Assembly (NCBI GenBank): GCA_035631315.1
Contig: DASQIZ010000109.1
Coordinates: 68,833-132,832, forward strand
Reading direction: 5' to 3'
Length of the DNA stretch: 64,000 bases
From: 40CM-2-70-7 sp035631315
GTDB taxonomy: Bacteria; Gemmatimonadota; Gemmatimonadetes; Gemmatimonadales; GWC2-71-9
Position 1 is the first letter of the stretch, and every line of letters begins with the position of its first letter. Position numbers and translations under genes: made by a program. Below, in pieces: positions 1 through 9,139 of this stretch. The notes beneath the pieces were generated by a model, which was not told where the DNA came from, made no database searches, and worked only from the letters and a program-made list of their open reading frames with translations.

Positions 1-309
1 TGATTCGTTCACCGCCACGCCGACGGCGATGAACGTCACCTGCTTGCCGTACTTCGCGTGCGCCGCGGACATCTTCGGCTCGAGCTCCTTGCAGATCGGG
101 CACCACTGCGCCCAGAACTCGAGCAGGACGGGACCATGGCCGACGTACTTCGCCAGGTCCACCTGGTTATGCGAGAGGTCTTCGATCTTCGGCGCGGCGG
201 GCGTGGTGCCGACCGGGATCCCCACGTCGTCGGGGTCCTGCGCCGTCGCAACCGTCGGGACCCCGGCGAACAGGAGGCTCACCGCGATCAATGCCTGCAA
301 CCATTTCAT
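1..309 (-). CDS. TlpA/thioredoxin-like exported protein (partial, C-terminus off the left edge)
   Basis: Reading the minus strand from ATG at 309 gives an open frame to base 1 (103 codons). It opens with a signal peptide (MKWLQALIAVSLLFAGV, then TVATAQ) and continues into a thioredoxin fold with the motif WAQWCPICKELEP, where CPIC is the redox-active CxxC. TlpA-type proteins reduce or oxidise disulfides in the periplasm, often for cytochrome c or for thiol recycling. It starts 4 nt after the stop of the DsbD/CcdA-like gene, so the two form an operon: the membrane protein would pass electrons to this periplasmic thioredoxin. The sequence after the CxxC region is outside the window. Confidence 0.85.
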   Translation of the reverse strand, partial: MKWLQALIAVSLLFAGVPTVATAQDPDDVGIPVGTTPAAPKIEDLSHNQVDLAKYVGHGPVLLEFWAQWCPICKELEPKMSAAHAKYGKQVTFIAVGVAVNES

Positions 310-313
310 ACTG

Positions 314-1048
314 TTACCACACCTTCCCTGCTTGAATGAAGTAGTACTCCGCCATCACCAGCACGATGACCGCCGACACCCGTTTCACCCAGGCCATCCA
401 CGGGCCCGCGCGCGGCAGCGATCCGAGGACCCCTGAGAAGAGTCCGACGGCGACCAGGACGGCGGTCATGCCGAACGCGAAGGCGAACAAATAGAAGAAC
501 CCCAGAAGGCCGCTCCGGGTTGCCGCCACCCACGTGAGCACCACGGCAAACGCCGGTGCGCCGCAGGGTGCTGCAACGATTCCCGACGATGCCCCCATCA
601 GAAACACCGCCGGGTAAGAACCGCCACCCTGTCCTCCCGCCCACGCCATCAGGCGCTGCGGTACGCGCACCGGGATGACGTCGAGCATCACCAGGGCGAA
701 CAGGAGCAGGAGGTTACCGGTGATGAGTGAGGCCCAGGGCGACGCGGACACGGTCCCAAACAGGGTCCCCGAGAGCCCAGCCACGAGGCCGAGAACGGCG
801 TAAACCAGCGCGAGTCCCAGCGCGTAGGTGACGGACAGTCCGGCGGTGCGGGCTCGCGACGCGGTGCCGGTCGCGGACCCTCCCAGAATGCCGGCCGTAA
901 TCGGGATCATCGGCCAGATGCAGGGACTGAGACTGTAGAGCACGCCCAGGCCGAACAGCGTGCCGATCGCCAACAGCGGATGCTCCCGCAGGGTGGCCGA
1001 AAGCGGGGCTCCCGTCATGGTGTTCGCGACCGTCAAGAGATGAAGCAC
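314..1048 (-). CDS. CcdA/DsbD-like transmembrane thiol-disulfide transporter
   Basis: A 244-residue protein of about six membrane helices. Two conserved membrane cysteines are visible: Cys43 in the segment SPCIWPMIPITAG and Cys162 in APCGAP, the pair used by DsbD-beta and CcdA to carry reducing equivalents from cytoplasmic thioredoxin to the periplasm. The start chosen is GTG at 1048, because a TATACT box (1055-1060, minus) lies 6 nt upstream. ATG at 1018 is the alternative and would remove ten residues. The TlpA-like partner follows after 4 nt. The family is clear, but cytochrome-c maturation versus general thiol reduction cannot be told from sequence. Confidence 0.85.
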   Translation of the reverse strand: MLHLLTVANTMTGAPLSATLREHPLLAIGTLFGLGVLYSLSPCIWPMIPITAGILGGSATGTASRARTAGLSVTYALGLALVYAVLGLVAGLSGTLFGTVSASPWASLITGNLLLLFALVMLDVIPVRVPQRLMAWAGGQGGGSYPAVFLMGASSGIVAAPCGAPAFAVVLTWVAATRSGLLGFFYLFAFAFGMTAVLVAVGLFSGVLGSLPRAGPWMAWVKRVSAVIVLVMAEYYFIQAGKVW

Positions 1049-1054
1049 GGGGGG

Positions 1055-1060
1055 AGTATA
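1055..1060 (-). promoter_or_regulatory. leaderless -10 box (TATACT) for the CcdA-like gene
   Basis: TATACT is followed by six C residues and then GTG (1048), so transcription would begin at the start codon. The TG two bases before the box gives an extended -10. No -35 is obvious. Confidence 0.6.
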
Positions 1061-1119
1061 CATCCAATGAGGCGGGGGGCCGTCACGGTCCAGTCAGGCC
1101 GGAAAAGCCCCACCCCGGT

Positions 1120-1125
1120 TAGTTT
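1120..1125 (+). promoter_or_regulatory. possible -10 box (TAGTTT) upstream of the first TolC gene
   Basis: TAGTTT is followed by 7 nt and then ATG 1133, which is in frame with the TolC-like gene. It fits the leaderless pattern seen elsewhere. Either translation begins at 1133, giving a 30-residue N-terminal extension, or the transcript begins here and translation starts at ATG 1223. Confidence 0.4.
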
Positions 1126-1222
1126 CTCCGGCATGGCCGCTCCACAGCTTTCACGCCCCGTCGTGCGTATTCGGGGGGAGGTCAGCTCCAATCCCCCTTT
1201 CACAACCAGGGTGATTCTACGG

Positions 1223-2683
1223 ATGCAGGTCGCCACACGCCGCGCTGCAAGTACTTGGCTGCCCCTGGGCGCCATCGGGACCGTCGTCTTCCTGACGGGG
1301 GGCTGTGCCGTTGGCACATCGCCCGCGCCGGGCACTCCATGGACTCCCCCGGCCCGCGCGCAGCGGGCCCCGACGCCGGTGCCACCGGCCGTGCCACCTG
1401 ACCTCGAGGCGCGCGTAAAAACCCTGCGTCTCCCGGACGTGCTGGACATCGCACTTCGAAACAACACCGTGACGCGTGAGGCGTGGTACACCGCCCGCGC
1501 GGCCCTCTACACCTACGACGCGACGCGCGGCCAGTACTTCCCGTCCCTCACGCTCGACGGCAGCATCACCAAGCTCAAGACGTCGCCGTCGCAGGGACGC
1601 TCGGCGGTCACGCAGACCGTCTACGGGCCGGCCCTCAACCTGAACTGGTTGTTGTTCGACTTCGGCGGGCGCTCGGGTTCAATCGACGCCGCGCGCGATC
1701 AGCTGCTGGCCGCGGACTGGACGCACAACGCGACGATCCAGGACGTCGTGCTCACCGTCCAGACGACGTATTTCAGCTATATCGGCACCCGCGCCCTGCT
1801 CGAATCGGACCGGATCACCCTGGCCGAGGCCGACTCGAACCTCGCGGCAGCGCAGGGGCGTCATGACGTCGGGCTCGCGACCATCGCCGACGTCCTACAG
1901 GCCAAGACCGCGCGCTCGCAGGCCGAGCTGGCCGTCGAAACGACGTCGGGGGCGCTCCAAACCGCGCGCGGTGCGCTGGCGGTTTCGATGGGCTTTCCCG
2001 CCAACCTGCCCTACGACATCGATTCCGTCCCCCTCCCGACTCCGCCTCCGGGCGTCGCCGAAAGCGTGGACTCGCTGATCGATCGTGCGCTGGTGGCACG
2101 CCCCGACCTGGCTGCCGCTCGCGCGCAGGCGGAAGCCGCGCGGGCCCGTGTCAGCATCGCGCGCGGAGCGGCACTGCCCGGGCTTTCGGTGACCGGCGCC
2201 GCGGGAGAGACCTACTTCGCCAACCGCCCGCCCATCCCGGGCTCGAGCTATTCGCTGTCGCTCGGAATTTCGGTCCCGCTCTTCGCGGGGGGCGCGCACC
2301 TCTACGGGATCAAGTCCGCGCAGGCGACCGCCGACGCCGCCCAGGCCAGTGCGGAGGGTCAGGCCCAACTCGTGATTTCGCAGGTGTTCACATCGTTCTA
2401 TGGCTTGCAGACCGCGACGCAGCGGGTCAGATCCACAGACGACCTGCTGGCCAGCGCGACGCAATCGGAACAGGTCGCCCTCGGCCGCTACAAGGCCGGT
2501 GCCGGCAGTGTGCTGGACCTGCTCACCGCGCAGAGCGCCCTCGCAGACGCCCGGGCGCAGCAGGTCACGGCCCACTTTGGCTGGTATGCCGCCCTCGCGC
2601 AGCTCGCCCACGACGTCGGTGTGCTGGGTCTCGACGGTTCGAGCCCCATCCGCCTCAACTCCGACACAACCGGTTCGCATTGA
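1223..2683 (+). CDS. TolC-family outer membrane efflux lipoprotein
   Basis: The outer membrane channel of a tripartite efflux pump (486 residues). The N-terminus is a lipoprotein signal with lipobox LTGGC (Cys28), followed by two alpha-helical/beta-barrel repeats typical of OEP proteins, with long Ala/Gln-rich coiled helices such as the stretch ending QVTAHFGWYAALAQL near the C-terminus. The start was set at ATG 1223 because it places the lipobox correctly; GTG 1211 and ATG 1133 are in-frame alternatives and no strong ribosome site decides between them. Its stop TGA overlaps the next start (TGATG), so it is translated with the adaptor and RND pump that follow. Confidence 0.85.
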   Translation: MQVATRRAASTWLPLGAIGTVVFLTGGCAVGTSPAPGTPWTPPARAQRAPTPVPPAVPPDLEARVKTLRLPDVLDIALRNNTVTREAWYTARAALYTYDATRGQYFPSLTLDGSITKLKTSPSQGRSAVTQTVYGPALNLNWLLFDFGGRSGSIDAARDQLLAADWTHNATIQDVVLTVQTTYFSYIGTRALLESDRITLAEADSNLAAAQGRHDVGLATIADVLQAKTARSQAELAVETTSGALQTARGALAVSMGFPANLPYDIDSVPLPTPPPGVAESVDSLIDRALVARPDLAAARAQAEAARARVSIARGAALPGLSVTGAAGETYFANRPPIPGSSYSLSLGISVPLFAGGAHLYGIKSAQATADAAQASAEGQAQLVISQVFTSFYGLQTATQRVRSTDDLLASATQSEQVALGRYKAGAGSVLDLLTAQSALADARAQQVTAHFGWYAALAQLAHDVGVLGLDGSSPIRLNSDTTGSH

Positions 2684-3798
2684 TGACGCGCACGTTCCGT
2701 TTCGCTTCCGCCCTCCCCCTGGCTCTCATCGCGGCCTGCTCCCAGGGGGGCGCCCGCGGGGCGCCGACGATCCCGGTCTCCATCACTCAGGCGTCAAGGA
2801 AGGACGTCTCCTACGAACTCACCGCCACCGGCACCGTGGAGCCGCGCCAGACCGCGCAGGTCGAGGCCCAGGTGACCGGCATCGTCACCCGCGTGGCATT
2901 TCACGAAGGGGATGAAGTCGCGGCGGGACAGCTACTCTTCCAGATCGACCCGCGGCCATTCCAGGCCGCCCTCGCTCAGGCCGTCGCGACGATGCACCGC
3001 GATTCCGCCCAGGCGCTGCAGGCCGACCGTGACGCGGACCGGTATGCGGCACTGGTCAAGCAGGACTATGTCACACAAGAGGATTACGACACCAAGCGTG
3101 CCGCGGCGTCGGCCGCCGATGCCACCGTCCGGGCCGATTCCGCCAATGTGGCGGCCGCACGTCTGAACCTCGACTACGCCTCCGTCACGGCGCCCATCGG
3201 CGGACGTACCGGTGGCCTGCTGGTGAAGGAAGGCAATCTGGCGCGGGCGAACAGCGCCACGCCGCTCGTCGTCATCAATCAGATCCGGCCCATACTGGTC
3301 CGCTTCGCGGTGCCGCAGGCCAATCTCCCCCAGATCCAGCGCTTCAAGGGGAACGATCTCAAGATCCGGGTCAATCCGAACGCCTCAGGAGACACAGCAT
3401 CCGACGAAGTCGGACACCTGACCTTCCTCGACAATGCCGTCGACACGAGCACCGGCACCCTGCTCATGAAGGGCGAGTTCCCCAACGAGGACCGCACACT
3501 CTGGCCCGGCCAGTTCGTCAACGTCCGGCTCGAGCTCTACACCGAGAAGGGCGCCACCGTGATTCCCTCGGCCGCGGTCACGACCGGACAGACGGGCACC
3601 TTCGTCTTCGTCGTGAACCCGGACCAGACCGTGACGCTCCGTCCGGTCACGGTGGAGCGCACCGCGGGCGACCTCGCGGTGATATCCCAGGGTATAAAGG
3701 CCGGCGAAACGGTGGTGACGGACGGGCAGGTACGCCTCGCCTCAGGATCCAGGGTCTCCGTAAAGAATGGCGGGTCGGCGCAGATGGGGGATAAGTGA
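2683..3798 (+). CDS. RND efflux periplasmic adaptor (AcrA/MdtA-like lipoprotein)
   Basis: Membrane fusion protein of 371 residues. The signal ends in a lipobox, LIAAC (Cys19). The order is then beta-barrel strand, lipoyl half (TGTVEPRQTAQVEAQVTG), a helical hairpin (about 100-165), second lipoyl half (NLDYASVTAPIGGRTGG), barrel and membrane-proximal domain. It bridges the TolC channel and the inner membrane pump. ATG 2683 overlaps the upstream TGA. Its own stop overlaps the GTG of the RND gene (GTGA), so the three genes are translationally coupled. Substrate is not predictable; MdtA-type adaptors serve multidrug pumps. Confidence 0.9.
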   Translation: MTRTFRFASALPLALIAACSQGGARGAPTIPVSITQASRKDVSYELTATGTVEPRQTAQVEAQVTGIVTRVAFHEGDEVAAGQLLFQIDPRPFQAALAQAVATMHRDSAQALQADRDADRYAALVKQDYVTQEDYDTKRAAASAADATVRADSANVAAARLNLDYASVTAPIGGRTGGLLVKEGNLARANSATPLVVINQIRPILVRFAVPQANLPQIQRFKGNDLKIRVNPNASGDTASDEVGHLTFLDNAVDTSTGTLLMKGEFPNEDRTLWPGQFVNVRLELYTEKGATVIPSAAVTTGQTGTFVFVVNPDQTVTLRPVTVERTAGDLAVISQGIKAGETVVTDGQVRLASGSRVSVKNGGSAQMGDK

Positions 3799-6700
3799 AC
3801 ATCGCCGGGGCGTTCATCCGCCGACCGGTCATGACCACCCTGGTCATGTTCGGCATCCTGCTCTTCGGGATCATGGGGTACCGGCTCCTGCCGGTGAACG
3901 ACCTGCCGAACGTCGACTACCCCACGGTGTCGGTGAGCGCGTCGCTCCCGGGTGCGAGCCCGGAAACGATGGCTTCCGCGGTGGCCACGCCCCTCGAAAA
4001 ACAGTTCACCACGATCGCCGGCGTCGACCAGATGACGTCGACGAGCACGCTGGGTTCCACCAACATCACGTTGCAGTTCTCGCTCGACCGCAATATCGAC
4101 GCGGCGTCGCAGGACGTGCAGGCGATGATTTCGAAGACGCTGCGACAGCTGCCCATCGGCATCATCCCGCCGTCGTACCAGAAGGTGAATCCGGCCGACT
4201 CGCCCATTCTCTACCTGGCGCTGTCGACCAAGACCCTGCCGCTCTCGACCCTCGACGAGTACGCCGAAACGTTCCTGTCCCAGCACATCTCGACCGTCGA
4301 AGGCGTGGCGCAGGTGCAGGTATTCGGCTCGTCGAAGTACGCGGTGCGGATCCAGCTCGATCCGCGGCAGCTCGCGTCCCGGAGCATCGGCATCGATCAG
4401 GTGGCCGAGGCCATCGACAACGGCAACGTCAACATGCCGACCGGGACGCTGTGGGGAGACGACAAGGCCTACACCGTCCAGGCCAATGGGCAGATCTCGG
4501 ACGCCCCCGCGTTCCGCCAGCTGATCGTCACGTACCGGAACGGCAACCCGGTCCGGCTCGGCGACCTGGGGCTCGTCCTCGACGACATGCAGGACAACAA
4601 GTCGTTCAGCTGGTTCGACGGCACTCGCGCGATCGTGCTCGCGATTCAGCGCCAGCCCGGCACGAATACGGTCGAGGTGTCCGAAGCCGTACAGAAGCTG
4701 GTGGCCCAGCTCTCGGATCAGATTCCGGCTTCGGTCAAGGTCAATGTCCTCTACGACCGCGCCGTTTCGATCCGCGACTCCGTCAACGATGTGAAGTTCA
4801 CCCTGCTCCTGACGCTGTTCCTGGTCATCATGGTGATCTTCCTGTTCCTCCGGAATTTTTCCGCGACGGTCATCCCCTCCCTCGCCCTGCCCTTCTCGAT
4901 CATCGGCACCTTCGCGGTGATGTACATGCTGGGCTACAGCCTGGACAACCTGTCATTAATGGCGCTCACCCTGTCCGTGGGATTCGTGGTGGACGACGCC
5001 ATCGTGATGCTCGAGAACATCGTCCGGCACATCGAGATGGGAACGCCGGTGATGCAGGCGGCCCTCGAGGGGTCACGGGAAATCGGCTTCACCATTCTGT
5101 CGATGACCCTGTCGCTGACCGCCGTGTTCATTCCCGTGCTCTTCATGGGTGGTCTCATCGGGCGGCTGTTCCACGAATTCGCCGTGACCATCGGCGTGGC
5201 CATTCTGGTCTCGGGCTTCGTGTCCCTGACGCTGACGCCCATGCTGTGCAGCCGGTTCCTCAAGGCCCACCACGGCGAACAGCATGGCGACTTCTACAAC
5301 GCCACCGAACGCGTCTACGATCGGGTGCTCGACGCTTATCGCCGGTCCCTCGAGTGGGTGATGGGCCGGAAGCGGATGTCCCTGTTGGTGTCGGGCGTGA
5401 TTCTCCTCGGAACCGTCGCGCTCTTCAAGCTCGTGCCCAAGGGCTTCATTCCCGACGAGGATACCTCGTCGATCCGGGGCACCACGGAGACCGCGGAAGG
5501 CACGTCGTATCAGTCGATGGCCGATCATCAGCAGAGGGTCGCGGCGATCATCGCGGCGGACTCGAACGTCGAGCACTTCATGTCCTTTGTCGGGGGCGGC
5601 TCCAACCAGGGCCGCATCCTGATCCATCTGAAACCCAGGAATGAGCGCGCGCTGGACGTCAATGGTGTGATCCGGGAGCTGCAGCCCAAGCTCGCGGTCA
5701 TCCCCGGCATCACCGTCTATCTCCAAAATCCACCGCCCATCAATGTCGGCGGCCGCCAGTCGAAGAGCCTGTATCAATTCACCCTGCAGAGCTCGGATGT
5801 AACCCAGCTGTACCAGAGCGCCACCGAACTGACCCAGCGCCTGCAGCTGCAGCCGCTGCTCCAGGACGTGACCTCAGACCTCCAGATCAAGAATCCCCAG
5901 GTCTCGGTGCAGATCGACCGCGACCGCGCGGCAACCCTGGGGGTTACGGCACAGCAGATCGAGACCGCGCTCTACGACGCATACGGATCCGGCCAGGTCT
6001 CGACCATCTACACGCCGAACAACGAGTACTGGGTGATCATGGAGCTCCTGCCCCAGTATCAGAAGGACCTCTCCGCGCTGAACATGCTCTACATCCGCGC
6101 GGCGTCCGGGTCCCTCGTGCCCCTGGGAGCGGTGGCGAAGCTCACCGCCAGTCTTGGCCCGCTCTCCGTGAACCATGCGGGCCAGGTACCCGCCGTGACG
6201 ATTTCCTTCAACCTCCGCCCCAATGTCTCCATCGGAGACGCGGTCACGGCCGTGCAAAGAGAAGCCGGTCAGGTGCTTCCATCCACGATCTCCACGAACT
6301 TTGCCGGCACCGCACAGGCGTTCCAGGCAAGCCAGCAGGGACTCCTCGCCCTCCTGGTCGTCGCCATTCTCGTGATCTACATGGTGCTCGGGATTCTCTA
6401 CGAGAGCTTCATCCACCCGCTGACCATTCTCTCCGGGCTCCCCTTCGCGGGTTTCGGCGCGCTCCTGACCCTGCTGATCTTCGGGACCGACCTCTCGGTC
6501 TACTCGTTCGTCGGCATCATCATGCTGATCGGTCTGGTGAAGAAGAACGCGATCATGATGATCGACTTCGCGCTGGAGGCCGAGCGGAAGGAAGGGAAGA
6601 ACGCGGAAGAGGCAATCGTCGAGGCTTGTCTGGTGCGGTTCCGGCCGATCATGATGACCACCATGGCCGCGCTGATGGGCACGCTGCCGATCGCGATCGG

Positions 6701-6887
6701 CTTCGGGGCCGGCTCTGAATCCCGCCGGCCGCTCGGTCTCGCGGTGGTGGGCGGCCTCGCGTTTTCGCAGATCATCACGCTCTACATCACGCCCGTCATC
6801 TATACGTATCTCGACGCGTTCCAGCACCGCTTTGGCCGGCGGGCGCCCGTGACGATTGGCGCTCCCATACCGCATCCCGGCGACTGA
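3795..6887 (+). CDS. RND multidrug efflux transporter (HAE1 family, AcrB/MdtB-like)
   Basis: A 1030-residue inner membrane proton-drug antiporter, the usual length for the HAE1 family. It starts with TM1 after MNIAGAFIRRPVMTT, has large periplasmic loops between TM1-TM2 and TM7-TM8, and keeps the proton-relay Asp-Asp pair in TM4 (GFVVDDAIVMLENI, about residue 400) and the Lys in TM10 (IGLVKKNAIMMIDF, about 916). All key residues are present, so the pump is probably functional. GTG 3795 overlaps the adaptor stop. It closes the operon; no regulator is adjacent. Confidence 0.93.
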   Translation: MNIAGAFIRRPVMTTLVMFGILLFGIMGYRLLPVNDLPNVDYPTVSVSASLPGASPETMASAVATPLEKQFTTIAGVDQMTSTSTLGSTNITLQFSLDRNIDAASQDVQAMISKTLRQLPIGIIPPSYQKVNPADSPILYLALSTKTLPLSTLDEYAETFLSQHISTVEGVAQVQVFGSSKYAVRIQLDPRQLASRSIGIDQVAEAIDNGNVNMPTGTLWGDDKAYTVQANGQISDAPAFRQLIVTYRNGNPVRLGDLGLVLDDMQDNKSFSWFDGTRAIVLAIQRQPGTNTVEVSEAVQKLVAQLSDQIPASVKVNVLYDRAVSIRDSVNDVKFTLLLTLFLVIMVIFLFLRNFSATVIPSLALPFSIIGTFAVMYMLGYSLDNLSLMALTLSVGFVVDDAIVMLENIVRHIEMGTPVMQAALEGSREIGFTILSMTLSLTAVFIPVLFMGGLIGRLFHEFAVTIGVAILVSGFVSLTLTPMLCSRFLKAHHGEQHGDFYNATERVYDRVLDAYRRSLEWVMGRKRMSLLVSGVILLGTVALFKLVPKGFIPDEDTSSIRGTTETAEGTSYQSMADHQQRVAAIIAADSNVEHFMSFVGGGSNQGRILIHLKPRNERALDVNGVIRELQPKLAVIPGITVYLQNPPPINVGGRQSKSLYQFTLQSSDVTQLYQSATELTQRLQLQPLLQDVTSDLQIKNPQVSVQIDRDRAATLGVTAQQIETALYDAYGSGQVSTIYTPNNEYWVIMELLPQYQKDLSALNMLYIRAASGSLVPLGAVAKLTASLGPLSVNHAGQVPAVTISFNLRPNVSIGDAVTAVQREAGQVLPSTISTNFAGTAQAFQASQQGLLALLVVAILVIYMVLGILYESFIHPLTILSGLPFAGFGALLTLLIFGTDLSVYSFVGIIMLIGLVKKNAIMMIDFALEAERKEGKNAEEAIVEACLVRFRPIMMTTMAALMGTLPIAIGFGAGSESRRPLGLAVVGGLAFSQIITLYITPVIYTYLDAFQHRFGRRAPVTIGAPIPHPGD

Positions 6888-6939
6888 GAACCGTCCGCGA
6901 AGCCCGTAGGGGAGAGACGTCTGGGAACGACGCCGCTGC

Positions 6940-6967
6940 CCTTACGCACTTTGCCTTACGCCTCTCC
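6940..6967 (+). repeat. short heptamer array CCTTACG/CACTTTG/CCTTACG/CCTCTCC
   Basis: Four 7-nt units in phase, two of them identical, in the gap after the RND operon. A 9-bp inverted repeat (6908-6916 with 6962-6970, AGGGGAGAG/CTCTCCCCT) spans the area and might form a weak long-loop terminator. The repeat is short and degenerate. Confidence 0.4.
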
Positions 6968-7033
6968 CCTCCACTCTTGGCAGTTGTCTACTCCGCCGGC
7001 TCCACCGTCGTCACCACTCGGACTTGGCTGCGG

Positions 7034-7039
7034 TATGTT
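7034..7039 (+). promoter_or_regulatory. leaderless -10 box (TATGTT) for the DinB-like gene
   Basis: TATGTT lies 7 nt before ATG 7047, the spacing seen at many other starts in the window. The box itself contains the alternative ATG 7035, which would then be upstream of the transcript start. Confidence 0.55.
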
Positions 7040-7046
7040 TGAAGCC

Positions 7047-7526
7047 ATGGCCCGAAACGCCCGTATCTCCTTGCTGCTTGCGGTTTACGACCAGTCCTTC
7101 GACCGCGCCGCCTGGCACGGCACGCCCCTCGGCAGGAGCCTTCGCGAGATCACCTGGAAGCAGGCTTTGAAGCGCCCCGGGCGGCGCCGGCACAACATCT
7201 GGGAATTGGTGCTGCACCTGGCCTACTGGAAGTCCGTCGCCCGGCGGCGCCTGACGCGGAACTCCTCCATCGAATTCCCGCGCTCACCCGCAAACTTCCC
7301 CGCGGTGCCGGCCAAGCCCACGGCTGCCCTTTGGCGGCGGGATGTCGCGTTGCTGAAGCGGGAGCACCAGCTCCTCCGCGCCGTGATCAGCAGGTTTCCG
7401 GAATCCCGATTGGGGCAACAGGGCTGGCATACGCGCTGGACCAACGCGGCGACGATCTACGGCATCGCTTCGCACGACCTCTACCACACCGGGCAGATTC
7501 AGCTGATCAGGCAGTTCGTCGCCTAG
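7047..7526 (+). CDS. DinB-like four-helix-bundle protein
   Basis: About 159 residues with the DinB/YfiT-type pattern: an early His in ELVLHLAYWKS and a late His pair in SHDLYHTGQIQLI, the residues that bind a divalent metal in this family. Many DinB-like proteins are thiol transferases or metal-dependent hydrolases of unknown substrate, so no reaction is assigned. ATG 7047 was chosen because of the TATGTT box 7 nt upstream; ATG 7035 is possible. Its stop overlaps the stop of the convergent Hsp15-like gene through the tetramer CTAG (7523-7526). Confidence 0.75.
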   Translation: MARNARISLLLAVYDQSFDRAAWHGTPLGRSLREITWKQALKRPGRRRHNIWELVLHLAYWKSVARRRLTRNSSIEFPRSPANFPAVPAKPTAALWRRDVALLKREHQLLRAVISRFPESRLGQQGWHTRWTNAATIYGIASHDLYHTGQIQLIRQFVA

Positions 7527-7912
7527 TCGGACTCGCCCTTGAGCCGGTCGAGCTCGCGACGCTCGCGCTTGGTGGGCCTGCCCTTCCCCTCGTAGCTCAA
7601 TGACGGCGCGATCCGCAGCTGCTCCGCCAGATGTTCGCGCGCCTGCTTCCCTTCCGCCTCCTCCTCAAACAGTGCCGCGGCCGCCTCGGCGCCCAAGCGG
7701 CGCGCCGAGAGGGCCATCACGGTAATGCGGAAGTCATAGGGACCTTTACGAATTCGGAGACGGTCTCCTATGCGAACTGGCTTGGCCCGCTTCGCCCGGG
7801 CCTCTCCCACCAACACCTTCCCACCCGCAATCGCTTCGCTGGCGTCTGCCCGACTCTTGAAGAATCGGGCAGCCCACAACCAGACATCGAGGCGAATGGA
7901 ATCGTCGGTCAT
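7523..7912 (-). CDS. hslR: S4-domain RNA-binding protein, Hsp15-like
   Basis: A 129-residue basic protein that begins with an S4 domain (IRLDVWLWAARFFKSRADASEAIAGG, residues about 6-65) and ends in a charged helical tail, the same layout as Hsp15. Hsp15 binds 50S subunits that carry stalled peptidyl-tRNA after heat shock and helps recycle them. ATG 7912 was preferred to the upstream in-frame ATG because the S4 domain then begins normally. It lies 20 nt downstream of the DUF4097 gene on the same strand. Function is inferred from family resemblance. Confidence 0.8.
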   Translation of the reverse strand: MTDDSIRLDVWLWAARFFKSRADASEAIAGGKVLVGEARAKRAKPVRIGDRLRIRKGPYDFRITVMALSARRLGAEAAAALFEEEAEGKQAREHLAEQLRIAPSLSYEGKGRPTKRERRELDRLKGESD

Positions 7913-7932
7913 TCCCTCACGATCACGACCGA

Positions 7933-8991
7933 TCAACTCTTCCGCAAGTTGATGTCCCCGGAGCCGGCCTCGAGTTTGATCGTTCCCCCGCCATTCCCGA
8001 TCGAGCCGGACAGATGGTCGCTCCGGAGCTTCCGGACCTTCACTTCGACGCCGCCCAGGTCGATTTCGCCGGACCCGGTGTCGAGCTCCACGTCGGCGCC
8101 CAAGGTTGCGGGGACCGACAGCGTGATCGTGCCGGAACCGGTATTGCCTTCCAGGGTCTCGATGCCGCTCACCAGACCGATGTCGACGTCGCCACTGCCG
8201 GTCTCCAGTGAGATGCGCGCGGCCTGCACGGTGCTGACCGTGATGCTGCCCGACCCCGAGCTCAACGCCAATTTGCCGGTTGAGACGTTGTCGCCGGTGA
8301 CGTCTCCCGAACCGGTCTCGACCTTCACGCCGCTATCCGTGACGCGGCTCATCGTGACATCACCGGATCCCGTCTCGAGCTTCAGCTCCGCGGTCGCGTC
8401 CGTGACATGGATGTCGCCGGAGCCGGTGACGAGGCCGATCGTTCCTTTCACGCCGGTCGCGCTGACGTCCGACGACCCCACGGCGACCTTGATCTGGCCG
8501 TCAACGTTCGTGACAGTCGCCTTCCCCACCCCGACGTGCATGGACACCGTTCGCCCGGCGGGCACCTTCACAGTCAGGTCGGCCCACGCCTCCAGTCCCG
8601 ACCCGTCCCCGCGAACGCGGACGCGGTGCCCCTCGTCTTCGTCCCGATTCGTACCGAAGGTCCCGTCATCATTGACATCCATGGTGGTGTTCGAGTGGCG
8701 GCCCAGGGTCGGGTAGACGATGACGTCTTCCGGATAGATCACGCGGAGGCCGTCATGGCCCCGGGCGACCCCGGTGGCGACCTTCAGCTTCCCGGCATCC
8801 GAACCGCCGGTCTGCACGACGACCACGACGTCGCTCCCCGTCGCGGGTTCCACCCGCAGGAGCCCCGCAAGGTTGTAGATGGCGATGTCATCACCGTGAA
8901 TCGGGTAGGTGCCACTCTGAGCCGCCAGGACGGGGGCTCCGACGAGCATGAACAGGCCGGCGACGGCGAAGGGCGCGGAGGGAACGCGCAT
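7933..8991 (-). CDS. exported DUF4097-type beta-repeat protein
   Basis: 352 residues with a signal peptide ending near LAAQS. From about residue 140 the chain is built of roughly 20-residue beta units carrying the word GSGD or close variants (GSSDVS, GSGDIH, GSGDVT, GSGSIT, GSGEID), which predicts a right-handed beta-helix of the kind called DUF4097 or adhesin-head GIN domain. Such proteins are surface or periplasmic and of unknown role. A ribosome site AGGAGT (8999-9004) sits 7 nt before the start, so this gene is not leaderless. It is followed after 20 nt by the Hsp15-like gene. Confidence 0.8.
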   Translation of the reverse strand: MRVPSAPFAVAGLFMLVGAPVLAAQSGTYPIHGDDIAIYNLAGLLRVEPATGSDVVVVVQTGGSDAGKLKVATGVARGHDGLRVIYPEDVIVYPTLGRHSNTTMDVNDDGTFGTNRDEDEGHRVRVRGDGSGLEAWADLTVKVPAGRTVSMHVGVGKATVTNVDGQIKVAVGSSDVSATGVKGTIGLVTGSGDIHVTDATAELKLETGSGDVTMSRVTDSGVKVETGSGDVTGDNVSTGKLALSSGSGSITVSTVQAARISLETGSGDVDIGLVSGIETLEGNTGSGTITLSVPATLGADVELDTGSGEIDLGGVEVKVRKLRSDHLSGSIGNGGGTIKLEAGSGDINLRKS

Positions 8992-9123
8992 GATTCGGAC
9001 TCCTGTTGGGGTGCGAGGGCCCTACGGGCGGCCGCAAATGGCCGTTTCGTGAGGTTCCGGGCCTATCCAGGTTGGATTGCGTCAGCATCCGAAAGGTTGG
9101 TTGAGGGCCCCTCCCCTCGCGGC

Positions 9124-9129
9124 TACATT
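9124..9129 (+). promoter_or_regulatory. candidate -10 box (TACATT) for acyl-CoA dehydrogenase
   Basis: TACATT lies 10 nt before ATG 9140. The expected transcript start leaves only about 3 nt of leader, and no Shine-Dalgarno sequence is present. Confidence 0.45.
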
Positions 9130-9139
9130 CCCCGGTCCC

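Noticed and set aside
3767..5644. 625-codon open frame overlapping the RND gene in another frame
   Set aside because: Its translation is Arg/His/Pro-rich without domains; the RND frame has all family motifs.
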